This document shows, one piece after another, positions 24,919 through 47,400 of a stretch of DNA of 64,000 nt. The position numbers were made by a program, and so were the translations under genes. A model generated the notes under the pieces. It worked only from the letters and a program-made list of their open reading frames with translations. It was not told where the DNA came from and did not search any database. The stretch comes from Nipponacmea schrenckii (taxonomy: Eukaryota; Mollusca; Gastropoda; Lottiidae), in assembly GCA_030562195.1 (NCBI GenBank), contig JAUJPP010000012.1, positions 25,115,476-25,179,475 of the forward strand. The letters are read 5' to 3'. Positions within the stretch are counted from its first letter, which is position 1, and every line of letters starts with the position of its first letter.

Positions 24919-26299
24919 ATGGTGAGAGGATTAAACCTTCTAATAAATCCAACTTCATCTTGGCATCAATAATCCCCAGCCCCTTGAATTAGCCATTAAA
25001 TTTAACTTTAACCATCCCTCTTTAAGACTCTGCTGTCTGAGTTTTCGCAAGCGTGATGCAAATATGATAATTTTGTGATTTAAGTTGGCTTGGTGGTAAC
25101 TGAAATGGATCAACGCCATGATTTTATGTTTATAGAAATGGACCACATAGTTTTAGAATTAGATTATCAAATTATGTACATTTGTCATTATGAGTGTGTT
25201 AATTGTGTAGCCTTTTACAAATTATGAATAACTGTAGATTTGTTGTCTTATCTCGACTCGAACCGAATTGTTTGTTTCAAAATTTTATCTTCGAAACGGC
25301 TATGTTATCAGAAATTGAGGCAAGTTTTAAATGCATTACTGTGATGTTTGTGCGCCTTATGGTTGTCAAATGCTGCTTTGAAGAGAAGTGACCTCGTCCA
25401 TGTATTTGCTATCCTAATGTCAATTCTGGTTTTATGTTTGTAAAACTTATCCATGTTTTTGTTTCCAGACGAAAATAAAGGCTAAAGATTACCGTGGTAA
25501 GAAGAAGGAAGAGTTGGACAAAAAACTCGATGAGTTGAAAGAGGTAATGTCTTCAAAACTGCATTAGGAGTGTCATAGAAAGAACAGTTCTTGTATTTTA
25601 ATAAGAAAAATGTCCAAAGCACTGGTCCAGCCCATGAAATAAGAACATCAACATGTTGAGAAAGATGAAATTCAGACACTAATATGCAAACTCCTTGTAA
25701 GTTGGAACTGATAAAATGGAAGACCGATTGGTATATTGATGAGAAATGCCAACTTGACATAAATCTCTTTTCTGTCTTGCAGGAACTCCAGACTTTAAGA
25801 GTTGCCACGGTAACTGGTGGTTCAGCCAACAAGCTCTCTAAAATGTAAGTTTCAGTTTGGAATTGTGAATAAGTATTCCCATAAAATTCTACCGTGATGT
25901 TTGAGATGTGTGGAGAACCAGCATTTTGAACGGCTGCAAAAAATGTTTTGACCTTTGAAAGGATACCAATTATTTTTGCATCAAGTGGCAAACATTTCTC
26001 TTTTCATTCATTCATCCTTTCATTTGTTCATTCATTCCTTCATTCATCAATTTTATTTTTTTTGCAGTCGAACAGTTCGTAAATCAGTCGGCCGAGTTTT
26101 AACTGTAATGAACCAAACCCGAAAAGAAAATTTACGTAAATTTTACAAGACAAAGAAATGGGTACCCAAACAACTCCGAAGAAAGAAGACCCGGGCCATC
26201 AGACGTTCTCTCACAGAAAACGAAAAAAACATAAAGAGCAAGAAAGCCCGACGAAAAGCCCAGAATTTCCCCATGAGGAAATTTGCTGTAAAAAGTTAA
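24919..26299 (+). CDS. RPL35: Ribosomal protein L35 (uL29)
   Basis: Component of the large ribosomal subunit at the peptide exit tunnel. Exon 1 codes only the ATG (24919-24921), a layout familiar in ribosomal protein genes; the other exons are 25469-25543, 25783-25844 and 26068-26299. The spliced product is 123 residues, the usual length: [73 protein letters not shown], ending MRKFAVKS. It is rich in Lys/Arg as expected. All introns have GT-AG ends. Divergent from ARPC5, the same partner and orientation I recall for vertebrate RPL35/ARPC5L. Confidence 0.97.
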
Positions 26300-27454
26300 A
26301 TTAAAGAAATGAAAGTAAATTGGTCTTGTGATTTTGAAGTTACGAGGGTTCAATAATAAAGGCTCTCTAGGGATGAAGGAGATTTTGAAATTCTTACGAC
26401 TAATAATTAAGATGCAAAATGATTTGATTGGGTAATTTCTCTAAAACTAAACTGACTAAAATTTATTTATTTGAAATATTTAAATTAGACAGGAATGTAT
26501 TTGTAATATAAAGAAATCAAAAGTCCCTTAATAAATGATAAGCATTGACTGCCTGTCAACTGGAAATTTTGTACCCTACCCATGTTGGAGAACCCTAGAA
26601 CAGTTTCTTCCTATCTACTGGGCTTATAGGTAACAAACTTGATAGCGGGTCATTTTGACTTCTTGTAGTCCACATATTTACCTTGTTTTGTTAGCTCCAC
26701 ATGAATATCAGCTAGTAAGCGATATGGGATAAAACTTTATGAAGTAGAAGTTTTCAAAACTTATTTTTATCGAACATGACTTCATTTCAAATTACAAAAT
26801 ACAAATCTTCATTTCTCTTTTATTTAAATTACACATTTTAAAACCAGCACCCATGTAAAACACAATCAAAAAATAATTTATATGTCCGAAAGAAAAGTAC
26901 AAACAATGGCCCAGAATATTGCTACATCACACAATAATTTCAGATGCACTCAATTAAAAAAAATGTTGAATCAAACTTTTATTTTGTTTCTAGAAAAATC
27001 ACCAAATTTATATAAATTTACATCACTTGATATACAAAACACTAGAATATTAAACAATGAATATTTTACAACATTTGGAAAATAAAGTGTTTGATATAAA
27101 AATTCTCCCAGCCATATTGTATCACTCTTTTTTTCTTCGTTATCAATCTTTGGTTTAATTGTGCACTAACCTTTGGTTTAAAGGTTCATCAACCTTACAA
27201 ATGCACCCCTTCTATTCACTATATAGGGCCAGTTCTCTCCCTTATCACAAAACCCACCACCCTCCTTCTTTGGCTTCAATTTTCACTACGTATAAACATT
27301 TTTATAGCAAATTATTTTGGTAAACATACAAATATCAAACAAATAAATTACTGTAGAAATTGTCCACTTCTTTTATTGAGACAGTTTACACTATACGCCT
27401 CTCCCTCCCCTCCCCTCCTCTCTCCTCACCCTGTCCCCTCCCTCCCCCAAGTTA
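26300..27454. other. intergenic region between convergent RPL35 and NTMT1
   Basis: RPL35 3' UTR with AATAAA at 26355-26360, followed by AT-rich sequence and a C/T-rich stretch (27395-27450) near the NTMT1 stop. No gene seen. Confidence 0.5.
26355..26360 (+). other. polyadenylation signal, RPL35
   Basis: AATAAA 56 bp after the stop codon, the expected distance for a compact ribosomal protein gene. Confidence 0.75.
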
Positions 27455-28376
27455 TTATTGTAAAGCATACATGTAAACATCGTAAACTCCTTTAGGAAAA
27501 TCTTTTTGTTTTTCTTCTTTTAAAATAGTAAGTCCAGCTTCAAGTATGATATTTTTTAGTTCATGTTTCGGTCGAGTAAAACTGCTGTCACTCGAATCGA
27601 AATCCCTTTCCTCGTCTATCGTCGACGAATTCTCTTTGACAACAATAATACCGCCTGGCTTCAACCCTAATTTACAACGCTTTAAAAACTCTTTTAAATG
27701 TTCGTCTTTCAAATGACCTAAGACCCATTGACACCAAATGATGTCATACTGGCCTCGGGCAGGAGTGAAGTCTTGTAAACCACTACAGAATAAGTTTTCA
27801 ACACGTTTTGAGTCTTCCCCTATAAATGTCCTAGCTTCTTTTAAGAAATGTTCATTCAGTTCCACCATATCCACAGTTTCGACCATTGGTAATAGAAGTC
27901 TTTTAGTAATTCGACCTATTCCTGCCCCACAGTCCAGTGCTTTTTTATTGTCAACCTGACCACCAGCAATCTGAAAATAAACAAATAAATAGGAATGATC
28001 CAAATTTTTAAGAATGTGTAGCCTAAGAAATTAAGTTTAAGGGTCAAAAACTTTTTTTTTATAACTCGTCACATATATATACAAAAAATTTAAGATACGG
28101 TAAGGGGGGGGGAATTATCTTTTCATAGGTAAGAATTCAGTCAAAGGGGAACAACTCTTATTTACAAACCTTCATAAATTGCCGCAAAAACGCACGCGAT
28201 CCATTTATGTCTGTAGGCGATATTTTAGCAAAACCGCCTAACATACCATCCACTGTGGGCGAGACCTTTGACCAGTATTTCTTGGCATCGCCATAAAACT
28301 TTTCATCAACGATTTTCAAGTCAAAATCTATTTCTAATTCACTTTGTTTACTTTTTTCGTTGTCTATGTCCGCCAT
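27455..28376 (-). CDS. NTMT1: N-terminal Xaa-Pro-Lys methyltransferase 1
   Basis: NTMT1 (NRMT1/METTL11A) methylates the alpha-amino group of proteins with an N-terminal X-Pro-Lys motif exposed after Met removal (e.g. RCC1), using S-adenosylmethionine. Two exons (28170-28376, 27455-27970), 240 residues. PTVDGMLGGFAKISPTDIN is the family's N-terminal signature. SAM motif I is DCGAGIGRITKRLLLP (residues 82-97). It continues with VDMVELNEHFL, GLQDFTP, YDIIWCQWVLGHL, and LKPGGIIVVKEN with a C-terminal SSFTRPKHELKNIILEAGL. All expected substrate-channel segments appear present. It starts 291 bp from the divergent KIFAP3. Confidence 0.96.
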
Positions 28377-28667
28377 GTTGCCTACTTATTATAATCTCTA
28401 AGTAAAAATGAAATTCCAACTTTCGCCTTTTTGTCTTAACATTGTCATTATTCAAAAAATTGAAGCATATTTTTAAATTCGCAATTTCTTTTTTTTTTCA
28501 TTATAGGACATATTTAGTCTGCAAATTCAAAGATGTCGAATTTTTGCCGGAACAATTTTGCTGGAGGCTACGCATATTTTGGAATGGCTGTCAAACTGTT
28601 TATTTATTCAACTCGGAGCTAATTCATTGAAAACAAGACGATTTAGGTTGTTTGAAAAACAGCCAAA
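28377..28667. promoter_or_regulatory. bidirectional promoter of NTMT1 and KIFAP3
   Basis: Only 291 bp separate the two divergent ATGs, so regulatory sequence and both 5' UTRs must be shared. No TATA box or clear known site identified. Confidence 0.6.
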
Positions 28668-39620
<10,953 letters not shown>

Positions 39621-40769
39621 TCAGGGATCTAGAAATGGTCGCTGCGGCTGGTCGATATTTTTATTTTGTTTAATTGAAAAGAGGTGATTAATATTGGTAA
39701 TAGTCCCTGTGTATCATATTTGGGATAAAGTTACTAATTGATGGAACTCTACAGGGACTTGTAAATAGAAAGAATGATATTATACATTGAAATATCTAGT
39801 CCCTGTGTATCATATTTGGGATAAAAAATATTACTTGATGGACGTCCACAGGGACTTGTAAATAAAAATAACATTATAATACCACTATTAAAATATCCAG
39901 TCCCTGTGTTTTGAAATTTTGAAGTTTGTAAATGTATGTAAATATTTGGTATAATTTATAAAAATTGTTAATATTCACTCTCTATTTATTCTGTTTAATA
40001 ATTAGTTTTAAAATGTCGACAAGATTTAGTAGCAGGCAGGTCTTGCTTCGTTTTTTTTCATTGGAAATATTTGGTGCAAAACAAAATATACTGATATTAC
40101 TTTGTTAAAACTTTAAACATGGTATCCCTGAGGTCGTCTGTATTTATATTTCTATTTTCAGTCTTCAAATTATTTGCCGTCCATTTTCAATTTTAGTTTA
40201 TATTTTTTCATTTGTTGATCTTTTATGTGTCATTTCAGTGTTCATTTGTCTCAGTTTTTACCCACTCCCTGATCCACTTTATGCCATGCTTTCTGTAAAC
40301 TATTTTGTGTATTTCTAATATTTGTAAAGTGGAAACAACAGGCTTATCAAATTAAATATAGGGAGGTAGGGGAGGTTTACAGTTTCCAATTTACTACACT
40401 TGTAGTACTGAAGAACCATGCTGAGGAATATAAAGTTTTCGCTTTTGTGATGAATAGACACCCCCACCCCCCTTTTCCCAATCTTATGTACCTGATTTTA
40501 ATTTTGTTTTTTTGGTGTAAAATTGCTACCATGCTACTTTGTTATTATATGATTGAATCAAACAATTTCTTAATGAAAACCTCTTTATTGTAAAATCGCC
40601 ATTGTTTTTTCACCATAAATTTTTACGATTTATCAAATGTGATATTAAATTTCTATAATTTAAAAAAGAAAATTTTGTATTTGTAAAAAAATGAGCCCAT
40701 GGCCAACTCTTTTGAATGATTTGAGTCAAGTGAGCAGAAAATAATTTGCTTGACCTTCATTTTCAACCA
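39621..40769. other. KIFAP3 3' UTR and intergenic sequence
   Basis: AT-rich. Contains the inverted-repeat units listed at 39700-39915, with AATAAA at 39861-39866 as a possible polyadenylation signal. Nothing else recognisable. Confidence 0.5.
39700..39915 (+). repeat. ~110-bp units with stem-forming ends, 2 plus partial, in KIFAP3 3' UTR
   Basis: AGTCCCTGTGTATCATATTT (39703) is followed ~50 bp later by ACAGGGACTTGTAAAT. The same pair recurs at 39798, where the arms AGTCCCTGTG / CACAGGGACT are a perfect ten-base complement. A third left arm is at 39899. This suggests two consecutive hairpins. Confidence 0.75.
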
Positions 40770-41456
40770 ATCACAGTCGACTTCCGGTGACTGAACTTTA
40801 GCGCTCTTTTCAACATTGACAGTTTTTCTCAGTGAAAAAGGTAAACAAAAATTGAATTTTTACGAATTATTTTGACTTTTTAATATATTTTATGAATTTC
40901 CATGTCGTTTGCTTGAGTTACGGTACCTGATATGTAAAAACTTTTCTTATAATGACGATGAAATTGGAAATTTGTGCACTTTACTTTCCGTGTGAAAATG
41001 TAATTTGCATTCTGATTGAATTCTATCGGCTTAGCCTCGTCACATCTCAACGACAACCCTTTAAACGTTCCCTCAATCTGACTTATGTATACCCGAGCTA
41101 TCAAATTTTCATATTTATTTTGTTTCTCAATTAGTATCAACAATTGACACAATAATTACTTGATCTTTTTTTTGAATAGAGTCTATATTTGAATACCTCT
41201 ACAACAATAAAAAATAGGAGATCCCTGTGAGCTAGGCCTATGACTATGTACCAACTGTACATTTTAAAGATGATCATTTGGAAATCAACAAAGAGTAGGC
41301 TAATGCAGCTGTCCTGTCAAAATTTCACTGATTGCAAACTACATTGTTATTGGCTCGCCAATTAGGTTCAAAAGAAAAGGACATATACTTCTGTTAACTT
41401 CATTAATATTCATTTGATTCTCCATTTTTCATAGCTGTTTATGCTGACAGTATAAA
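40770..41456 (+). promoter_or_regulatory. SMC4 promoter and 5' UTR with intron (predicted)
   Basis: CCAATCACAG (40767) and ACTTCCGGTG (40781) are a CCAAT box and an ETS-like site. AAAAAGGTAAAC near 40840 could be a 5' UTR donor and TTTTTCATAG near 41433 its acceptor, 24 bp before the ATG. A SINE body fragment (GTAGGCTAATGCAGCTGTCC) sits in the intron near 41295. Confidence 0.4.
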
Positions 41457-44400
41457 ATGCCGTCAGTAAATTCAGGAAAATCGAAGAAGAAAGCCGCAGC
41501 ACTGGCTGCCCTTGATGATGAGGAAGATAGAGTTGCTATGGAAACAGATGTTCCACAGACCCCAGCCCGACAGGAAGCTACAGGAGAACCAATGGAGGTT
41601 GATGCTGCTCCAACTCCCTCAATTTCTAGACATTTTAACGCTGCAGGTTTGTTTTTATTTGAACATCTTCAAAGACTCAAAAATGGCGAACCATCATGAC
41701 TTGAATATAAAATCTGAAATTAGATTTAAAATTACAATCTTTATAGTAAATGATCACAAGACCTGTTGGTTGTTACAGATAAAAAAATTCAAAACCCCAT
41801 CTGAATTATCTCCCTTTCACATAAATTCTGTCAATATGATTGTGTCAACAAGTTCTGTCATGGAAAGTGTGTCAACCAGTTGACATGTCAACAGACTGAC
41901 TGGTATTCCCTAAATCAACCTATGAAAATGGCGAACCACCATGACTTGAATATTAAACTCAAATTAGATTTAAAATGTCACTATGAATTCTCTTTATTGA
42001 CATCAATTTCTGTTTATTTGTGTAGAATTTGGTGAAGTAGAGATTCCACCAGCCCCGGAATCAGTGGCTACGTATGACGTGAACGGACCTAGATTGATGA
42101 TATCACAGATCAAGAACCACAACTTTAAATCTTACGCTGGTACACAGACTCTCGGCCCTTTTCATAAGGTTTGTTTTTATCTTACGCTGGTACACAGACT
42201 CTCGGCCCTTTTCATAAGGTTTGTTTTTATCTTACGTTGGTACACAGACTCTCGGCCCTTTTCATAAGGTTTGTTTTTATCTTACGTTGGTACACAGACT
42301 CTCGGCCCTTTTCATAAGGTTTGTTTTTATCTTACGCTAGTACACAGACTCTCGGCCCTTTTCTTCAGGTTTGTTTTTATCTTACGCTGGTACACAGACT
42401 CTCGGTCCTTTTCATAAGGTTTGTTTTTATCTTACGCTGGTACACAGACTCTCGGCCCTTTTCATAAGGTTTGTTTTTATCTTACGCTGGTACACAGACT
42501 CTCGGCCCTTTTCATAAGGTTTGTTTTTATCTTACACTGGTACACAGACTCTCGGTCCTTTTCATAAGGTTTGTTTTTATCTTACGCTGGTACACAGACT
42601 CTCTGCCTTTTTCATAAGGTTTGTTTTTATCTTACACTGGAACACAGACTCTCGGTCCTTTTCATAAGGTTTGTTTTTATCTTACGCTGGTACACAGACT
42701 CTCGGCCCTTTTCTTCAGGTTTGTTTTTATCTTACGCTGGTACACAGACTCTCGGTCCTTTTCATAAGGTTTGTTTTTATCTTACACTGGTACACAGACT
42801 CTCGGCCCTTTTCATAAGGTTTGTTTTTATCTTACGCTGGTACACAGACTCTCGGCCCTTTTCATAAGGTTTGTTTTTATCTTACACTGGTACACAGACT
42901 CTCGGTCCTTTTCATAAGGTTTGTTTTTATCTTACACTGGTACACAGACTCTCGGTCCTTTTCATAAGGTTTGTTTTTATCTTACGCTGGTACACAGACT
43001 CTCGGTCCTTTTCATAAGGTTTGTTTTTATCTTACGCTGGTACACAGACTCTCGGTCCTTTTCATAAGGTTTGTTTTTATCTTACACTGGTACACAGACT
43101 CTCGGTCCTTCTCATAAGGTTTGTTTTTTATACGCCCACATAGAAATGTGGACGTATATTGTTGTCGCCCCTGTCCGTCGGTCCGTTGGTCCGTCGGTCC
43201 GTCTGTCAACAATTGTTTGTGGACACTGTAGAGACTACAGTTTTTATTGGAATTTCTTGAAACTTGGTATACTTGTTTATAATCACTCAAGGAAGAACCC
43301 TATCGATTTTGGTATGATTTCGAAAAAAATTCCTGGAATTCTTGGACTTTGAATTTCAAATTGTTCTGTTTGTAAACAAAAGCTTGTGGACACTGTAGAG
43401 ACTCCATTTCTTTATGAATCTTTTTGTAACTTGGTATATTTGTTTATTACCATCCAAGGAAGACCCCTATTGATTTTGATATGATTCTGAAAAAAATTCC
43501 TGGAATTCTGGAACTTGGAATTTCGAATGTACTGTTTCTCATCCGTCTGTCAACAATTGTTTGTGGACACTGTAGAGACTACAGTTTTTATTGGATCTTC
43601 TTGAAACTTGGTATACATGTTTATTACCATTCAACGAAGACCCCTATCGATTTTGGTATGATTCCGAAAAAAATTCCTGGAATTCTTGAACTTTGAATTT
43701 CAAATTCCGTCGGTCCGTTGGTCCGTCTGTCAACAATTGTTTGTGGACACTGTAGAGACTACAGTTTTTATTGGATTTCTTGAAACTTGGTATACTTGTT
43801 TATAATCACTCAAGGAAGAACCCTATCGATTTTGGTATGATTTCGAAAAAAATTCCTGGAATTCTTGGACTTTGAATTTCAAATTGTTCTGTTTGTAAAC
43901 AAAAGCTTGTGGACACTGTAGAGACTCCATTTTTTTATGAATCTTTTGTAACTTGGTATATTTGTTTATAACCATCCAAGGAAGAACCCTATTGATTTTG
44001 ATATGATTCTGAAAAAAATTCCTGGAATTCTTGGACTTGGAATTTCGAATGTACTGTTTGTCCGTCTGTCAACAATTGTTTGTGGACACTGTAGAGACTA
44101 CAGTTTTTTATTGGATCTTCTTGAAACTTGGTATACTTGTTTATTATCATTCAAGGAAGACCCCTATTGATTTTGGTATGATTCGAAAAAAATTCCTGGA
44201 ATTCTGGATTTGAATTTCAAATTGTTCTGTTTGTAAACAAAAGCTTGTGGACACTGTAGAGACTCCATTTCTTTATGAATCTTTTTGTAACTTGGTATAT
44301 TTGTTTATTACCATCCAAGGAAGACCCCTATTGATTTTGATATGATTCTGAAAAAAATTCCTGGAATTCTGGAACTTGGAATTTCAATGTACTGTTTGTC

Positions 44401-47400
44401 ACGTCTGTCAACAATTGTTTGTGGACACTGTAGAGACTACAGTTTTTATTGGATTTCTTGAAATTTGGTATACTATGTTATTAATCCATTTAAAGGAAGC
44501 CCTTTATTGATTTTTATGTTACGAAAAAATTTCCTGGAACTTGTTTAATTTCAAATTGTTCTGTTTTAAAAAAACTTGTACACAAAACCCCTCTTGATCT
44601 TTTTCATAAGGTTTTTTTTATTCCACCAAGGAAAGACCCCCTATTGATTTTGTTTTTAAAATTCCTGGAATTCAGGGACTTGGTCCTTTCATAAGTGTAC
44701 TGTTTTTCATCCGCGGGTAAAACAACTCTTTGGGACCTGTTGACTTCAGGTTTTTTTGATCTTCAAATTTGGTACACAGAACTTCGGCCCTTTTCATAAG
44801 GTTTGGTTTTTATCTCACGCTGGTAAAACAAAACTCTCGGCTCCTTTTCATGGTTTGTTATTTATCTTACACTGGTACACAGACTCTCGGCCCCTTTTCA
44901 TAAGGTTTGTTTTTATCTTACGCTGGTACACAGACTCTCGGCCCTTTTCTTCAGGTTTGTTTTTATCTTACGTGGTACACAGACTCTCGGTCCTTCTCAT
45001 AAGGTTTGTTTTTATCTTACGCTGGTACACAGACTCTCGGTCCTTTTCATAAGGTTTGTTTTTATCTTACGCTGGTACACAGACTCTCGGCCCTTTTCTT
45101 CAGGTTTGTTTTTATCTTACACTGGTACACAGACTCTCGGCCCTTTTCATAAGGTTTGTTTTTATCTTACGCTGGTACACAGACTCTCGGCCCTTTTCAT
45201 AAGGTTTGTTTTTATCTTACACTGGAACACAGACTCTCGGTCCTTCTCATAAGGTTTGTTTTTATCTTACGCTGGTACACAGACTCTCGGCCCTTTTCTT
45301 CAGGTTTGTTTTTATCTTACGTTGGTACACAGACTCTCGGTCCTTTTCATAAGGTTTGTTTTTATCTTACGCTGGTACACAGACTCTCGGCCCTTTTCAT
45401 AAGGTTTGTTTTTATCTTACGCTGGTACACAGACTCTCGGCCCTTTTCATAAGGTTTGTTTTTATCTTACACTGGTACACAGACTCTCGGCCCTTTTCAT
45501 AAGGTTTGTTTTTATCTTACGCTGGTACACAGACTCTCGGCCCTTTTCATAAGGTTTGTTTTTATCTTACGTTAGTACACAGACTCTCGGCCCTTTTCAT
45601 GAGGTTTGTTTTTATCTTACACTGGTACACAGACTCTCGGCCCTTTTCATAAGGTTTGTTTTTATCTTACACTGGTACACAGACTCTCGGCCCTTTTCAT
45701 AAGGTTTGTTTTTATCTTACGTTAGTACACAGACTCTCGGCCCTTTTCATAAGGTTTGTTTTTATCTTACGCTGGTACACAGACTCTCGGCCCTTTTCTT
45801 CAGGTTTGTTTTTATCTTACACTGGTACACAGACTCTCGGCCCTTTTCATAAGGTTTGTTTTTATCTTACGCTGGTACACAGACTCTCTGCCCTTTTCAT
45901 AAGGTTTGTTTTTATCTTACACTGGTACACAGACTCTCGGTCCTTTTCATAAGGTTTGTTTTTATCTTACGCTGGTACACAGACTCTCGGCCCTTTTCAT
46001 AAGGTTTGTTTTTATCTTACGCTGGTACACAGACTCTCGGCCCTTTTCATAAGGTTTGTTTTTATCTTACGCTGGTACACAGACTCTCGGCCCTTTTCAT
46101 AAGGTTTGTTTTTATCTTACGCTGGTACACAGACTCTCGGTCCTTTTCATAAGGTTTGTTTTTATCTTACACTGGTACACAGACTCTCGGCCCTTTTCAT
46201 AAGGTTTGTTTTTATCTTACGCTGGTACACAGACTCTCGGTCCTTTTCATAAGGTTTGAATCTTTCAAAATAGAGAGATTATTTTCAGTTGCGATACAGA
46301 TGTTTATGATGTTTACTTTTATTTTCATTCCAGAGTTTTACATCTATAGTTGGACCGAATGGAAGTGGTAAATCTAACGTGATAGACTCCATGTTGTTTG
46401 TATTTGGTTACCGTGCCAACAAAATACGCTCCAAGAAACTTAGCGTGTTGTTACACAATAGTCAAGAACATCAGGACATAACAAGCTGTACCGTGTCCGT
46501 TTATTTTCAAAAAATTATTGATACGGGGGTAAGTTTAATTCATAAAAAAACACTATTTTCATATATGGCCCTTGATTGGTGACTTCTGCTAGTTAGGTGT
46601 CCATAGAAACAGCTTGACCTTCAATAGAAGAAGTCACAACATGGTACAGAATGCATTTCGTGTAGGGCAAAAATTAAAATGGCCTAGAAAGATATAGGTG
46701 TATTTCTTTTTTACATATCAATTATTCTGTTGTCCCCATGTGCTGAATGACAACACTGAATGTTAGACGGGACCATGTCCTTGTGTATTGGACCTAATTC
46801 TGACCCATGTAAAATAAAGAGTCTATGTTTGTCTCTATGGGCTGAATGTTAGACAGGACCATGTCCTTGTGTATTGGACCTAATTCTGACCCATGTAAAA
46901 TAAAGAGTTTATTATTATTAAGTAAGGATTCTGTGTTGTTGTATTTTTAGCCAGGGGATGAAGAGTTTACAGTGGTACCTAATAGTGAGATGGTCGTGTC
47001 ACGTACAGCTTATAAAGATAATACCTCCAACTATGCTGTGGACGGAAGGAAAGTTACTTATAAAGAGGTGGCAGCCTTACTCAGACGTAGTGGCATAGAT
47101 TTAGACCACAATAGATTTCTATTTTATAGGAGTTACCCCCATTTTACTTTAATTTCTTTTGAGTTAAGCTGACCCCACCCCTACTATAATATTTCTATTT
47201 TTAAGCTGACCCCACCCCTACTATAATATTTCTATTTTTAAGCTGACCCCACCCCTACTATAATTTTTATTTTTAAGCTGACCCCACCCCCTACTATAAT
47301 ATTTCTATTTTTAAGCTGACCCCACCCCCTACTATAATATTTCTATTTTTAAGCTGACCCCACCCCTACTATAAGTTCTATTTTTAAGCTGACCCCACCC

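Noticed and set aside
24922..26067. C/D-box snoRNA in RPL35 introns
   Set aside because: TGATGA-like strings exist (e.g. 25737) but no matching CTGA box with a terminal stem was found.
42571..46371. Multiple ~98-residue plus-strand frames in SMC4 intron 2
   Set aside because: All are frame variants of the 50-bp repeat; only the first copy is coding as the end of exon 2.
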